Shown here: one piece after another, positions 56,358 through 64,000 of the stretch | Layout: each line of letters starts with the position of its first letter | How positions within the stretch are numbered: position 1 is the stretch's first letter | From: Anaerotruncus colihominis | GTDB lineage: Bacteria; Bacillota; Clostridia; Oscillospirales; Ruminococcaceae | Direction of reading: 5' to 3' | Length of the DNA stretch: 64,000 bases | NCBI GenBank assembly: GCA_025146135.1 | Contig: CP102255.1 | Coordinates: 1,736,001 to 1,800,000, forward strand | Notes under the pieces: model-generated | The model's input: the letters and a program-made list of their open reading frames with translations, nothing else | The model's database searches: none | Told to the model about the DNA's origin: nothing | Position numbers and translations under genes: made by a program

Positions 56358-57635
56358 TTACTGCCTCTGCTTGATTCCGCTGCCCATTACCTTGCCTAAA
56401 ATCGCCTTGACCAGGAAGGCCACGATGATACAATTGACGACAGGCATACCGATCTGGATGCGGGAAACGACAAAGCCAACAATCCAAGCAATAAACCCTG
56501 AGATGTTGATTGTGGGAAGTTCAATTTTATCCATCTCAGGATAGTCCTGACGATAAGTCACCAGGAAGTCCGCAAGAAAAATACCGCCCAGAGGGGGCAC
56601 GGTAGCAGACAGAAAATCAATATAACTGCCGAAATAGTTATAAAAACCGATAACGGCAAAGATGATGCCCACAACACCGAACCCAATTACCAGATAAGGA
56701 CGCTTAATCTTTGTAACACTGCTCAGAGACATGGAACCGGAATAAACGCAGCCCTGAGCTGTGGACCAGATATTGAGCACCAGCACCAGAAATGCCGGCG
56801 CCAGCAATCCCTGCGCAGCCATAACCATGGCGATATCCGGAGAACCGGTGGCCACCGCGCCGATTGCGCCGGAAAGAACCATAAAGGTATTGCCGAGCAT
56901 CAAAGTAATAATCATGACAATGATTGCGGTCTTGGCGCTTTTAGCGAAACGCATAATATCAGGCGTGAACATAACCGCGCCTACCGCGTAGGAACCAACA
57001 CCCAAAGCCACCGCCTTGCTGAAGCTGATTGGATTTTCCTGCGTCATGGCCATCAGCCCGGCAACACCGCCGCTGCTCTGGACAGCCATTACCATAGAGA
57101 TTGTGCCAAACACGATAATCAGAGGCACAGCCAGGTTGCTCAGATAAGTCATCCATTTCATTCCACGCAATGCCGTCAGTGTCATGCCGATACCGCCCAG
57201 AATCGCAACCGGGATAATCGGCACCATGGAAAACAGCGCATTGGTGGATTGCCCGATCATATACGCGTCGATGGAAAACCAACCGATTGTTGTGATCGCC
57301 ACAATGGCGACGGGTACATATGTACCTGCCTTGCCGAAGGAATATTTGCTCAAAAGTCCCAATGTCAGACCGCTCTTTGCCGCGATTACTCCCATTACAC
57401 AAGCCAGTACCGCCAAAATGACACTACTGAGCAGAATAGCCAGAAAAGCGTCACGGAAATTCAGGCCAACGCCGATATTGCCGCCCGCCTGCATACTGGT
57501 CACTACAAAGACATAACCCAATGAGACAGTCAGAAGGTTCAGCCATCCTTTCCGTTCTGACAATGGCACCCGCTGGTTACTGAATTCATCATTGTTGTTC
57601 TCAACAGGGTTTGCAGCCGATGGATTTTCTTTCAT
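56358..57635 (-). CDS. NCS1-family permease, cytosine/purine/hydantoin type
   Basis: 425 residues with about twelve membrane spans. N-terminal RVPLSERKGWLNLLTVSLGY and AGGNIGVGLNFRDA are the CodB-type NCS1 entry motif; GKAGTYVPVAIVAITTIGWFSIDAYM is the conserved third-helix region. Cation symport of a nucleobase or related compound. First gene of the unit permease-hydrolase-regulator. Start ATG 57635 (13 nt after AGGAG); a GTG at 57647 is too close to the site. Confidence 0.88.
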   Translation of the reverse strand: MKENPSAANPVENNNDEFSNQRVPLSERKGWLNLLTVSLGYVFVVTSMQAGGNIGVGLNFRDAFLAILLSSVILAVLACVMGVIAAKSGLTLGLLSKYSFGKAGTYVPVAIVAITTIGWFSIDAYMIGQSTNALFSMVPIIPVAILGGIGMTLTALRGMKWMTYLSNLAVPLIIVFGTISMVMAVQSSGGVAGLMAMTQENPISFSKAVALGVGSYAVGAVMFTPDIMRFAKSAKTAIIVMIITLMLGNTFMVLSGAIGAVATGSPDIAMVMAAQGLLAPAFLVLVLNIWSTAQGCVYSGSMSLSSVTKIKRPYLVIGFGVVGIIFAVIGFYNYFGSYIDFLSATVPPLGGIFLADFLVTYRQDYPEMDKIELPTINISGFIAWIVGFVVSRIQIGMPVVNCIIVAFLVKAILGKVMGSGIKQRQ

Positions 57636-57774
57636 TGATACATACACGCTCCTCTCAATACTGCCTTCAATCCAAATTCAAAACCGCCCCTTTTTATACG
57701 CCTCCTTTCAAATATTTAGGAGGGGGGTCCATTCATATCCTATCGCTATGGAACTCCCTGTTTTCAACTGTTAG

Positions 57775-57803
57775 ATTACACTATCCCCTTAGGGGAGAGT
57801 CAA
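57775..57803 (-). promoter_or_regulatory. Promoter with MerR-type operator in the spacer
   Basis: Minus-strand TTGACT (57803-57798), 17-nt spacer, TGTAAT (57780-57775). The 21-bp dyad ACTcTCCCCTaAGGGGAtAGT (57800-57780, one mismatch) fills the spacer, as in BmrR/CueR-type sites. It drives the permease-hydrolase-MerR fusion unit. Confidence 0.8.
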
Positions 57804-57930
57804 GACTTTTTTGTCTGATTGCATATTTTTTTATATAAATAATTGATTCTATTGTATAATATCCTCTGATGTATTTGTAGAGTATAGCAAAATGGCAGAT
57901 CGTTTTCAGCATAGGCTTTTGATATACTGG

Positions 57931-57965
57931 AAAAGCGCCGCCCGGCTGATTCCGGACGGCGCTTT
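57931..57965 (-). terminator. Terminator of the obg-mrnC unit
   Basis: Minus-strand AAAGCGCCGTCCGG / CCGGGCGGCGCTTTT with a 6-nt loop, then TTCC; 5 nt past the mrnC stop. Confidence 0.85.
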
Positions 57966-57969
57966 GTAG

Positions 57970-58362
57970 TCAGAATTCGGGATGAGCCAGCTTAAACAAC
58001 TCATAGATACGGGCTGTCTCACCCTTTAAATAGAGATACCCGAACAACGCTTCGACACCGGTCGCACGCCGATAATCCACAACGGAAGCATTCTTTGGTA
58101 CGCTCGCATTCGCATTGCGGCCGCGTTTGTAGACGGCAAGCTCCTCCTCGGTCAAAACAGGCTCCATAACGGCAAAGGCGGCCGACTGCGCCGACGCGTT
58201 TACAAGAGCGACGGCCCGGTCGTGCATTTCACCGACATGGGCCGTTCCCATGGCCGCGACGGCCTGCCGCGCGCACAGCTCATATACGGCGTCGCCCAAA
58301 AATGCCAGAGGCAGAGGACTGAGCGCGTGTGGGTCGGCTGTAAAGGGTTCCATCAATTCCAT
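57970..58362 (-). CDS. mrnC: Mini-ribonuclease III
   Basis: 130 residues, RNase III catalytic domain only. PLAFLGDAVYELCARQAV carries the signature Asp/Glu, and VVDYRRATGVEALFGYLYL the second metal site. Matures 23S rRNA in Firmicutes. Start ATG 58362 after GTGAGGAAATCTGT; 10 nt behind obg. Confidence 0.92.
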   Translation of the reverse strand: MELMEPFTADPHALSPLPLAFLGDAVYELCARQAVAAMGTAHVGEMHDRAVALVNASAQSAAFAVMEPVLTEEELAVYKRGRNANASVPKNASVVDYRRATGVEALFGYLYLKGETARIYELFKLAHPEF

Positions 58363-58372
58363 ACAGATTTCC

Positions 58373-59644
58373 TCACCTGATATATTCAAACTCAAAATTC
58401 AGGATACTGACCGTATCGCCCTCCTGGATACCCATTTCCTCAAGCTTATCGATCACGCCGCTGCTGCGCAGCACGCGCTGAAAGTATTGCAGACTTTCAT
58501 AATCGTCCATATCGACCATTCCAAGCGCCGGCATCAGCCAATCGGCTTCGACGATATAAACGCCGTCCTCCACATGAATTTCAAATTGATTTTTCGCAAG
58601 CCGCTCGCGCTCACTCATCGGCACATGCTCAATCTCAAACTGACGGATCGGCGGAAGCGTGTCAAGTTTTTGCGAAACGGCATAGATCAACGGCTGGATT
58701 CCTTCGCCGATCGGCGCGCAGATCTCATACAGTGGATAGCCGCTTTCCCTGGCAAAAGCACGGAAGGCTTCAAGCTGTTCAGGCGCGGCCAGGTCGCACT
58801 TATTGGCCGCGATGATCTGCGGACGCGAGGCAAGCTCACTGTTGAAATTCGCAAGCTCCGCGTTGATCGTGCGGAAATCCTCAATCGGGTCGCGCCCTTC
58901 TGAACCGGACACATCGACGACATGTACAATCAGCCGGCACCGTTCTACATGGCGCAAAAACGCGTGTCCGAGGCCGACCCCTTCGCTCGCGCCCTCAATC
59001 AGCCCGGGAATGTCCGCCATAACAAACGATTTTCCTTCGTCCACCTTTACAACGCCGAGCACCGGCGACAGCGTTGTAAAGTGGTAATTTGCAATCTCCG
59101 GCTTTGCGGCGGAGACAACCGACAGGAGCGTCGATTTTCCAACATTCGGAAATCCGACCAGCCCCACGTCCGCGAGCAGTTTCAGTTCCAATTCCACCTC
59201 GTACTCCTCGCCCGGCAGCCCCGGCTTTGAAAAGCGCGGACACTGACGCGTCGGCGTTGCAAAATGGCTGTTGCCCCACCCGCCTTTGCCTCCGCGCGCA
59301 ACGACAACCGGTTCATCGCTGGAGAGATCAGCCATAACGCGGCCGCTCTGCGCCTCGCGGACGACAGTCCCCTTGGGGACGCGGATAACCAGATCCGGCG
59401 CATTTTTGCCGCTCATTTTTTTTGCGGCGCCGTTCGCGCCGTTTTCCGCAAAAAAACGGCGCTTGTACTTAAAATCGACGAGCGTTGACAGGTTTGTATC
59501 AGCTACAAACACAATGTTGCCGCCGCGCCCGCCATCGCCTCCGTCGGGGCCGCCCGCGGCAACATACTTTTCACGCCGGAACGCAACCGCACCATTGCCG
59601 CCGCTGCCGGCTTTAATCCTGATTTTTACTTTATCTACAAACAT
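58373..59644 (-). CDS. obg: GTPase Obg (CgtA)
   Basis: 423 residues: Gly-rich Obg fold (about 1-155, GSGGNGAVAFRREKYVAAGGPDGGDGG), G domain with GFPNVGKST, DIPGLIEGA, NKCD, and an OCT domain at the C-terminus. Ribosome assembly and stress. Start ATG 59644 after GGAGGCATGC. Follows rpmA, the near-universal rplU-rpmA-obg order. Confidence 0.97.
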   Translation of the reverse strand: MFVDKVKIRIKAGSGGNGAVAFRREKYVAAGGPDGGDGGRGGNIVFVADTNLSTLVDFKYKRRFFAENGANGAAKKMSGKNAPDLVIRVPKGTVVREAQSGRVMADLSSDEPVVVARGGKGGWGNSHFATPTRQCPRFSKPGLPGEEYEVELELKLLADVGLVGFPNVGKSTLLSVVSAAKPEIANYHFTTLSPVLGVVKVDEGKSFVMADIPGLIEGASEGVGLGHAFLRHVERCRLIVHVVDVSGSEGRDPIEDFRTINAELANFNSELASRPQIIAANKCDLAAPEQLEAFRAFARESGYPLYEICAPIGEGIQPLIYAVSQKLDTLPPIRQFEIEHVPMSERERLAKNQFEIHVEDGVYIVEADWLMPALGMVDMDDYESLQYFQRVLRSSGVIDKLEEMGIQEGDTVSILNFEFEYIR

Positions 59645-59683
59645 GCATGCCTCCAATCCTTTTGGCAAAAAGGCAAAAATATG

Positions 59684-59715
59684 AAAAATCCCGAGTGGAA
59701 AACACTCGGGATTTT
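59684..59715 (-). terminator. Hairpin between rpmA and obg
   Basis: AAAATCCCGAGTG / CACTCGGGATTTTT with a 4-6-nt loop; probably partial, lowering obg relative to the ribosomal genes. Confidence 0.75.
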
Positions 59716-59724
59716 AAACGGTTC

Positions 59725-59982
59725 TTACTGAACAGGGACAATCGAAACCTTTTTGCGGTCGCGTCCCATACGCTCAAACTTGACGGTCCCGTCCGCAAGC
59801 GCGAACAGTGTATCGTCAGAGCCGCGCCCGACATTGACGCCCGGATGGATGTGTGTGCCGCGCTGGCGAACGAGGATGTTGCCGGCCAGAACAAACTGAC
59901 CGTCAGCGCGCTTCGCGCCCAGGCGTTTGGATTCGGAATCGCGTCCGTTTTTGGTGGAGCCTACGCCCTTCTTATGTGCCAT
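59725..59982 (-). CDS. rpmA: 50S ribosomal protein L27
   Basis: 85 residues: [20 protein letters not shown] and [13 protein letters not shown]. Unlike most Firmicutes it starts directly at the mature N-terminus without the roughly 9-residue extension removed by the protease Prp. No prp gene lies in the 35-nt gap to rplU. Confidence 0.97.
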   Translation of the reverse strand: MAHKKGVGSTKNGRDSESKRLGAKRADGQFVLAGNILVRQRGTHIHPGVNVGRGSDDTLFALADGTVKFERMGRDRKKVSIVPVQ

Positions 59983-60017
59983 CTATAAAACACCTCTGCT
60001 TTCTTTCTCGATCGTTG

Positions 60018-60329
60018 TTAAGCCTTGATCGACTGAATCTCAACCTTGGTATAGGGCTGCCTGTGACCCATCTTGCGGGCAGAACCCTTCTTCGGACGAT
60101 AGGTGAAAACGGTAATCTTCTTTGATTTACCATTTTTGACAACCTTGCCAGTCACAACCGCGCCGTCAACGGTGGGAGCGCCGACAACAACGCCGTCATC
60201 CTTACCGACGGCGAGAACATGATCGAACTGAACGGTGGAATCAGCTTCGGCGTCAAGCTTTTCAATGTAAACAACATCGCCTTCAGATACGCGATACTGC
60301 TTACCGCCTGTACAAATCACTGCGTACAT
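60018..60329 (-). CDS. rplU: 50S ribosomal protein L21
   Basis: 103 residues, [18 protein letters not shown] and the C-terminal KKRQ-like basic [23 protein letters not shown]. Start ATG 60329 after AAAAGAGGTACCAGC gives the standard length. First gene of rplU-rpmA-obg-mrnC. Confidence 0.97.
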   Translation of the reverse strand: MYAVICTGGKQYRVSEGDVVYIEKLDAEADSTVQFDHVLAVGKDDGVVVGAPTVDGAVVTGKVVKNGKSKKITVFTYRPKKGSARKMGHRQPYTKVEIQSIKA

Positions 60330-60413
60330 GCTGGTACCTCTTTTCAAAAGACTCGCTGTCTCCGGGCGGCGCCGTTTGGACACACTTTGGGCCTGGAACA
60401 TGCGGCAAAAATT

Positions 60414-60442
60414 ATTTTACCATAGCTGACAAGCTCTGTCAA
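60414..60442 (-). promoter_or_regulatory. Promoter of rplU
   Basis: Minus-strand TTGACA (60442-60437), 17-nt spacer, TAAAAT (60419-60414). The 80-nt leader could hold an L21-type autoregulatory hairpin (GGCGCCGCCC region). Confidence 0.8.
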
Positions 60443-60461
60443 GTGCTGTGCCGTGATTTCC

Positions 60462-61304
60462 CTACTTTCCGGCGGCAGTAATCGTATTTTTCATCAGCAT
60501 TGTGATGGTCATCGGGCCTACGCCTCCGGGTACCGGCGTAATCGCTCCGGCCACCTCGCTGACCGAATCAAAATCGACATCCCCGCAGAGCTTCCCGTTT
60601 TCATCGCGGTTCATGCCGACGTCGATGACAACGGCGCCGGGCTTGACCATATCCGCGGTGACAAACTTTGCCTTTCCAATCGCAACAATAAGAATATCCG
60701 CGCGGCGCGTTACCTCCGACAAGTCCCTTGTACGCGAATGGCAGATTGTGACCGTGCCGTGCTCATGCAGCAGGAGCATGGCCATCGGCTTGCCGACGAT
60801 GTTGCTGCGGCCGATCACAACGCATTCCTTGCCCTTCACCTCGACACCCGAAGCATGTATTAATTCCATGATGCCGGCCGGCGTGCATGGAAGAAGCTTG
60901 TAATCGCCGATCATAATTTTACCGACGTTGGCCGCGCTGAAGGCGTCGACATCCTTATCCGGAGAGATTGCTTCAATGACAGCCTTCTCATCAAGCTGCT
61001 TTGGAAGCGGAAGCTGCACAAGAATTCCGTCGATATCCGGCTTTGTGTTGAGCTTGCGGATCAAAGCAAGCAGTTCGTCCTGCGTTGTTTCAGCCGGCAG
61101 GGCGTACTCCTCCGAATAGATGCCAAGCTCCTCGCACGCTTTTTTCTTATTGCGCACGTACACCTTCGACGCGGGGTCGTCCCCCACAATCACAACGGCC
61201 AGCCCCGGCGTGATGCCGTCCTCGGCCAGCGCCGCAACCTCTTTCTTCATCTGCGCGCGCAGCTCTGCGCTGATGGTTTTACCGTCAATCAGCTTTGCTT
61301 TCAT
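60462..61304 (-). CDS. folD: Bifunctional methylenetetrahydrofolate dehydrogenase/cyclohydrolase
   Basis: 280 residues. [23 protein letters not shown] (catalytic Lys), [24 protein letters not shown] (NADP) and [11 protein letters not shown]. One-carbon metabolism. Start ATG 61304 lies inside the lgt reading frame (20-bp overlap). Confidence 0.96.
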   Translation of the reverse strand: MKAKLIDGKTISAELRAQMKKEVAALAEDGITPGLAVVIVGDDPASKVYVRNKKKACEELGIYSEEYALPAETTQDELLALIRKLNTKPDIDGILVQLPLPKQLDEKAVIEAISPDKDVDAFSAANVGKIMIGDYKLLPCTPAGIMELIHASGVEVKGKECVVIGRSNIVGKPMAMLLLHEHGTVTICHSRTRDLSEVTRRADILIVAIGKAKFVTADMVKPGAVVIDVGMNRDENGKLCGDVDFDSVSEVAGAITPVPGGVGPMTITMLMKNTITAAGK

Positions 61305-62346
61305 CCTCTGCGTCCTCCCCCTCGGTTGTTTGTTCGGCATCCGTTTTTTCCTTTATGGAATCCGCCGATAATTCTTTGCCGGCCGCATCATCCGTTTCCG
61401 CCGGCGCGCCGGGCTTTTTATAGAAAGTCCCGTTCACAACGGACTGACCTTCCTCAGTGTCCACATAGAGCCGGCGCGCCTTTTCACCGCTCTGGCGTTT
61501 CATATCCGCGCGAACGTAGACAAGAACCGCTGCGGCTGCGATCGTCAGCGCCGCCGCCAGCGCCTGTGAAACGCGAATATTGCCCCACATCAGGCTGTCT
61601 GTGCGCAGCCCTTCAATCAATGCGCGGCCGAATCCATACCACGCCGCATAAATCAGCGTAAGCTCGCCGTCGAAGCGGCGGCGCTTTGTATACAGCGCAA
61701 TGAGTACAAAACCAGCGAGGCACCAAACGGATTCATAAAAGAAGGTGGGATGCACCGGAAGCAACGGGTCAACCGCAACGCCCTGCGCAGCCAAAATGTC
61801 CTTATGCGCCTCCAGATACGCAACGATCGATGGTCCGGCCATTCCCCAGGGGGCCGTCGTATTGGAACCGAACGCCTCCACGTTGAAAAAATTTCCCCAT
61901 CGTCCAATCGCCTGTCCGAGAATCACGCCTCCGGCGGCCAGGTCAATAAACGGCAGCAGCTTCACACGGCGCAACCTGCACATGATAATCACGACGATCA
62001 GCCCGCCGATGATGCCGCCGTAAATGGCCAGCCCTCCCTCCCGGATATTAAAAATATCAAGCGGGTTGGCTGCGTAGTTTTCCCAGGTAAAGGCGACGTA
62101 ATAGAGACGCGCGCCCACGACGCCGCCGATCACGCCGCCGATCACAACATCCAGCGCACGGTCGGGATCGACGCCAAAGGTACGTGCGCGCTTGAGGATA
62201 TAGCCAATTGCCAGCAGAAACGCACATGCAATGATGATTCCATACCAATAAATCGGCTGCCCAAACAGCGTAAACGCCACCCGGTTGACCGTAAAATCGC
62301 CGATTCCAAGCCCCGGGAAGGAAATTGTCTGTCCAATTTTATCCAT
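61285..62346 (-). CDS. lgt: Prolipoprotein diacylglyceryl transferase
   Basis: 353 residues, seven membrane spans. [10 protein letters not shown] and the signature [13 protein letters not shown] are present, and [10 protein letters not shown] near the end of the core. About 60 residues of acidic, hydrophilic tail follow residue 290, longer than usual. Lipidates lipoproteins such as the sugar-binding protein above. Gene order ymfF-ymfH-lgt-folD. Confidence 0.95.
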   Translation of the reverse strand: MDKIGQTISFPGLGIGDFTVNRVAFTLFGQPIYWYGIIIACAFLLAIGYILKRARTFGVDPDRALDVVIGGVIGGVVGARLYYVAFTWENYAANPLDIFNIREGGLAIYGGIIGGLIVVIIMCRLRRVKLLPFIDLAAGGVILGQAIGRWGNFFNVEAFGSNTTAPWGMAGPSIVAYLEAHKDILAAQGVAVDPLLPVHPTFFYESVWCLAGFVLIALYTKRRRFDGELTLIYAAWYGFGRALIEGLRTDSLMWGNIRVSQALAAALTIAAAAVLVYVRADMKRQSGEKARRLYVDTEEGQSVVNGTFYKKPGAPAETDDAAGKELSADSIKEKTDAEQTTEGEDAEDESKAD

Positions 62347-62363
62347 GCTGTCCGGCCCCCGTC

Positions 62364-63650
62364 CTATTCATCAAGGGGTCGGACAATGGAAAGCGCCGAT
62401 TTTTCAGGATTGAACGCGATTTGCAGGCGTTCATTCATCTGATCGAGCGTCGCGTTCGCCACAATATCGAGCAGCGCGTACATATCGTCCATCCCGGCGA
62501 AATACACTGCGGACATCAGCCCTGCGACCGAAGCCGTCCGCGTATACATGCCGATGTACCGGCCGTAGGTTGCCCGGCGGCACAGCTCGAACATCTTTTT
62601 GTCGACGCCTTCCCTGCGCATCCGCGCAACCTCGGCTTTGATTTCATCGGCAACGCGCTCAGGCTCGCGCGATTCTCCGGAAAAGATCGCGCACATATAG
62701 TCGCGTCCGGCCATGATCTCACTGCCAAATGTGCTGTTGATGATACCCGCGTCATACATCCGGCGATAAAGCGGCGACGCGTCGCCCGCGATGATCTCCG
62801 CGAGGATTTCATCCAGAATTTGATTTTTCAGGTTCTCGCGCGGATTGCCCCCGCGCCCCTTAAAGCCAAACTGGAACAGCGGCGCGGCGACGGCAAATTT
62901 CTGCTCCACAAGCGGCTTGCAGATGTTCTCCGGCTCGTCGACATGGCGGCGCTCGATCTCGACCGGTTTTTCGTCCGGTTTGATCACACGGTCCGCCACG
63001 CGCAGCACAGCGTCGATGTCAAAATTACCGGAGACACAGAGCACCATATTGTTCAGATTATAAAACGTGCGGTAACAGCGATACAGCAGCTGGTCGTCAA
63101 TTTCCGCGATCGATTCGACGGTTCCCGCGATGTCGATGCGCACCGGATGGTTGTGATAGAGCGCCTGGAGCAGATTAAACTGGACGCGCCATTCGCCGTC
63201 ATCGTCATACATGCGAATTTCCTGCCCGATAATCCCCTGCTCTTTCTGAACCGATTCCTTTGTAAAATATGGCCGGCGTACAAAATCAAGCAGGATTTCG
63301 AGCGACTCCTCAAACCGATCCGTACAGGCGAACAGATACGCCGTTTTGTCAAACGACGTGTATGCATTCGCTGAAGCGCCCGTCTTGGCGTATTTCGCAA
63401 ATGCGTCGCCGTCCTCGTTTTCAAACATTTTGTGCTCCAAAAAATGAGCGATTCCCTCCGGCACGTCGACAAACGCGTCGTCGTCCTGCGTTTTGAAGCC
63501 GGTATCAACAGAGCCTACGTTTGCAGTGAACGTTGCATAAGCGGTCGAATATCCCGGCATCGGGCAAAGCAGCATTGTAAGGCCGCTTGGATGTTTGATC
63601 TTTACCATTTCCTGCCCAAGACGGGCCGATTTGATGACGGTGCGTTCCAT
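62364..63650 (-). CDS. ymfH: M16 family metalloprotease, YmfH-like
   Basis: 428 residues. Inverted zinc motif HFLEH (about 69-73) with downstream Glu in QEIRMYDD region, showing an active M16 catalytic half. Pairs with the ymfF-like gene upstream, whose stop overlaps this ATG by one base. Such pairs process peptides in the cytoplasm. Confidence 0.9.
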   Translation of the reverse strand: MERTVIKSARLGQEMVKIKHPSGLTMLLCPMPGYSTAYATFTANVGSVDTGFKTQDDDAFVDVPEGIAHFLEHKMFENEDGDAFAKYAKTGASANAYTSFDKTAYLFACTDRFEESLEILLDFVRRPYFTKESVQKEQGIIGQEIRMYDDDGEWRVQFNLLQALYHNHPVRIDIAGTVESIAEIDDQLLYRCYRTFYNLNNMVLCVSGNFDIDAVLRVADRVIKPDEKPVEIERRHVDEPENICKPLVEQKFAVAAPLFQFGFKGRGGNPRENLKNQILDEILAEIIAGDASPLYRRMYDAGIINSTFGSEIMAGRDYMCAIFSGESREPERVADEIKAEVARMRREGVDKKMFELCRRATYGRYIGMYTRTASVAGLMSAVYFAGMDDMYALLDIVANATLDQMNERLQIAFNPEKSALSIVRPLDE

Positions 63651-64000
63651 TACTGCGCCGCCTCCTTTCCCGTGAGGAAGTAGACTGTGTCAAGCGTCAC
63701 CCGTTTGGCCGCCTCGATGATGTCGCCGCGCGTCACTCCGTCGAGCAGCGCGCTTTCATCATCCGGCGAGAGCGCAGCGCCCGCCATGATCTGCGTCAAA
63801 TACCACTCCTCCGTCGCACCAAGCGAATCGCCGACCGCCTTGAGCGACGTCTGCATCAGCATACGCGTCGCGGTAATTTCCTCATCGGTGAAATCGCCGC
63901 GGCGGATGCATTCAAGCTGATTGAGTATTTCATCATACGCTTTTTGCTTATTCTGCTTTTCAACGCCGCTGTCAACAAACATCAGGCCGGTCAAACGGTC
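63650..64000 (-). CDS. ymfF: M16 family peptidase, YmfF-like (start outside window)
   Basis: C-terminal 116 residues only; no HxxEH motif in this part. MFVDSGVEKQNKQKAYDEIL and the final VTLDTVYFLTGK match the C-terminal domain of the non-catalytic M16 partner. Frame is open at base 64000. Confidence 0.75.
   Translation of the reverse strand, partial: DRLTGLMFVDSGVEKQNKQKAYDEILNQLECIRRGDFTDEEITATRMLMQTSLKAVGDSLGATEEWYLTQIMAGAALSPDDESALLDGVTRGDIIEAAKRVTLDTVYFLTGKEAAQ

Noticed and set aside
1..64000. CRISPR array, tRNA or rRNA genes, prophage
   Set aside because: No regularly spaced repeats, cloverleaf with T-loop, rRNA core or phage structural genes were recognised.

Overview
The window reads as a chromosomal segment of an anaerobic, endospore-forming member of class Clostridia, probably an Oscillospiraceae/Ruminococcaceae-type gut bacterium. 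The evidence is a Gram-positive PolC polymerase, the Clostridia-specific SCIFF peptide with its radical-SAM maturase, SpoIIM-like and CwlD-like sporulation proteins, a small spore-type protein behind a sigma-G-like promoter, a reverse rubrerythrin, and a sialic-acid catabolic locus. No rRNA, tRNA, CRISPR array, phage module or transposase was seen.

Layout. 1-2.7 kb: end of an NhaC-type antiporter and a PatB/MalY C-S lyase, each closed by a terminator. 3.1-14.0 kb (+): housekeeping run pyrH-frr-uppS-cdsA-dxr-rseP-ispG-polC, with an unexplained 250-nt folded-looking spacer between frr and uppS. 14.1-21.7 kb (+): complete tightly coupled histidine operon hisZGDCBHAFIE ending in a perfect 40-bp palindrome. 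21.7-25.8 kb (-): lysine operon asd-dapA-dapB plus a free-standing aspartokinase-type ACT protein, controlled by a lysine riboswitch with its terminator. 25.8-32.5 kb: queA-tgt-yajC, a TIGR04086 membrane protein, SCIFF and its maturase, a SpoIIM-like protein and a Xer recombinase. 32.7-37.7 kb (-): a MacB-like permease and MacA-like adaptor without an ATPase, a small Cys-rich protein, radA and a CwlD-like amidase. 37.9-47.1 kb: sialic-acid uptake and catabolism (nanE, ROK kinase, RpiR regulator, ABC importer, nanA, shared-type ATPase) with a divergent SGNH esterase. 47.1-52.1 kb: YesL-like membrane protein, a large secreted transglutaminase-like protein with a long leader, the spore-type small protein and reverse rubrerythrin. 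52.2-57.8 kb (-): a flavoprotein, a P-loop kinase gene broken by a small multi-hairpin element, and a three-gene unit of NCS1 permease, cysteine hydrolase and a MerR regulator fused to a second cysteine hydrolase domain. 57.9-64 kb (-): ymfF(partial)-ymfH-lgt-folD and rplU-rpmA-obg-mrnC.

The most unusual unit is at 54.7-57.8 kb. The MerR regulator carries a C-terminal domain that looks like a paralogue of the hydrolase encoded next to it, with the D-K-C triad intact. The promoter of the unit contains a 21-bp MerR-type dyad between its -35 and -10 elements. This suggests a compact sensor in which a copy of the enzyme has become the ligand-binding domain of the regulator. Other points of interest are the palindromic insertion element and its relative next to the lysine riboswitch terminator, the sigma-G-type promoter in front of a 59-residue Asn/Ser-rich protein, and L27 without an N-terminal extension together with a missing prp gene. 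Gene calls rest on motif recognition by eye; no database search was run.
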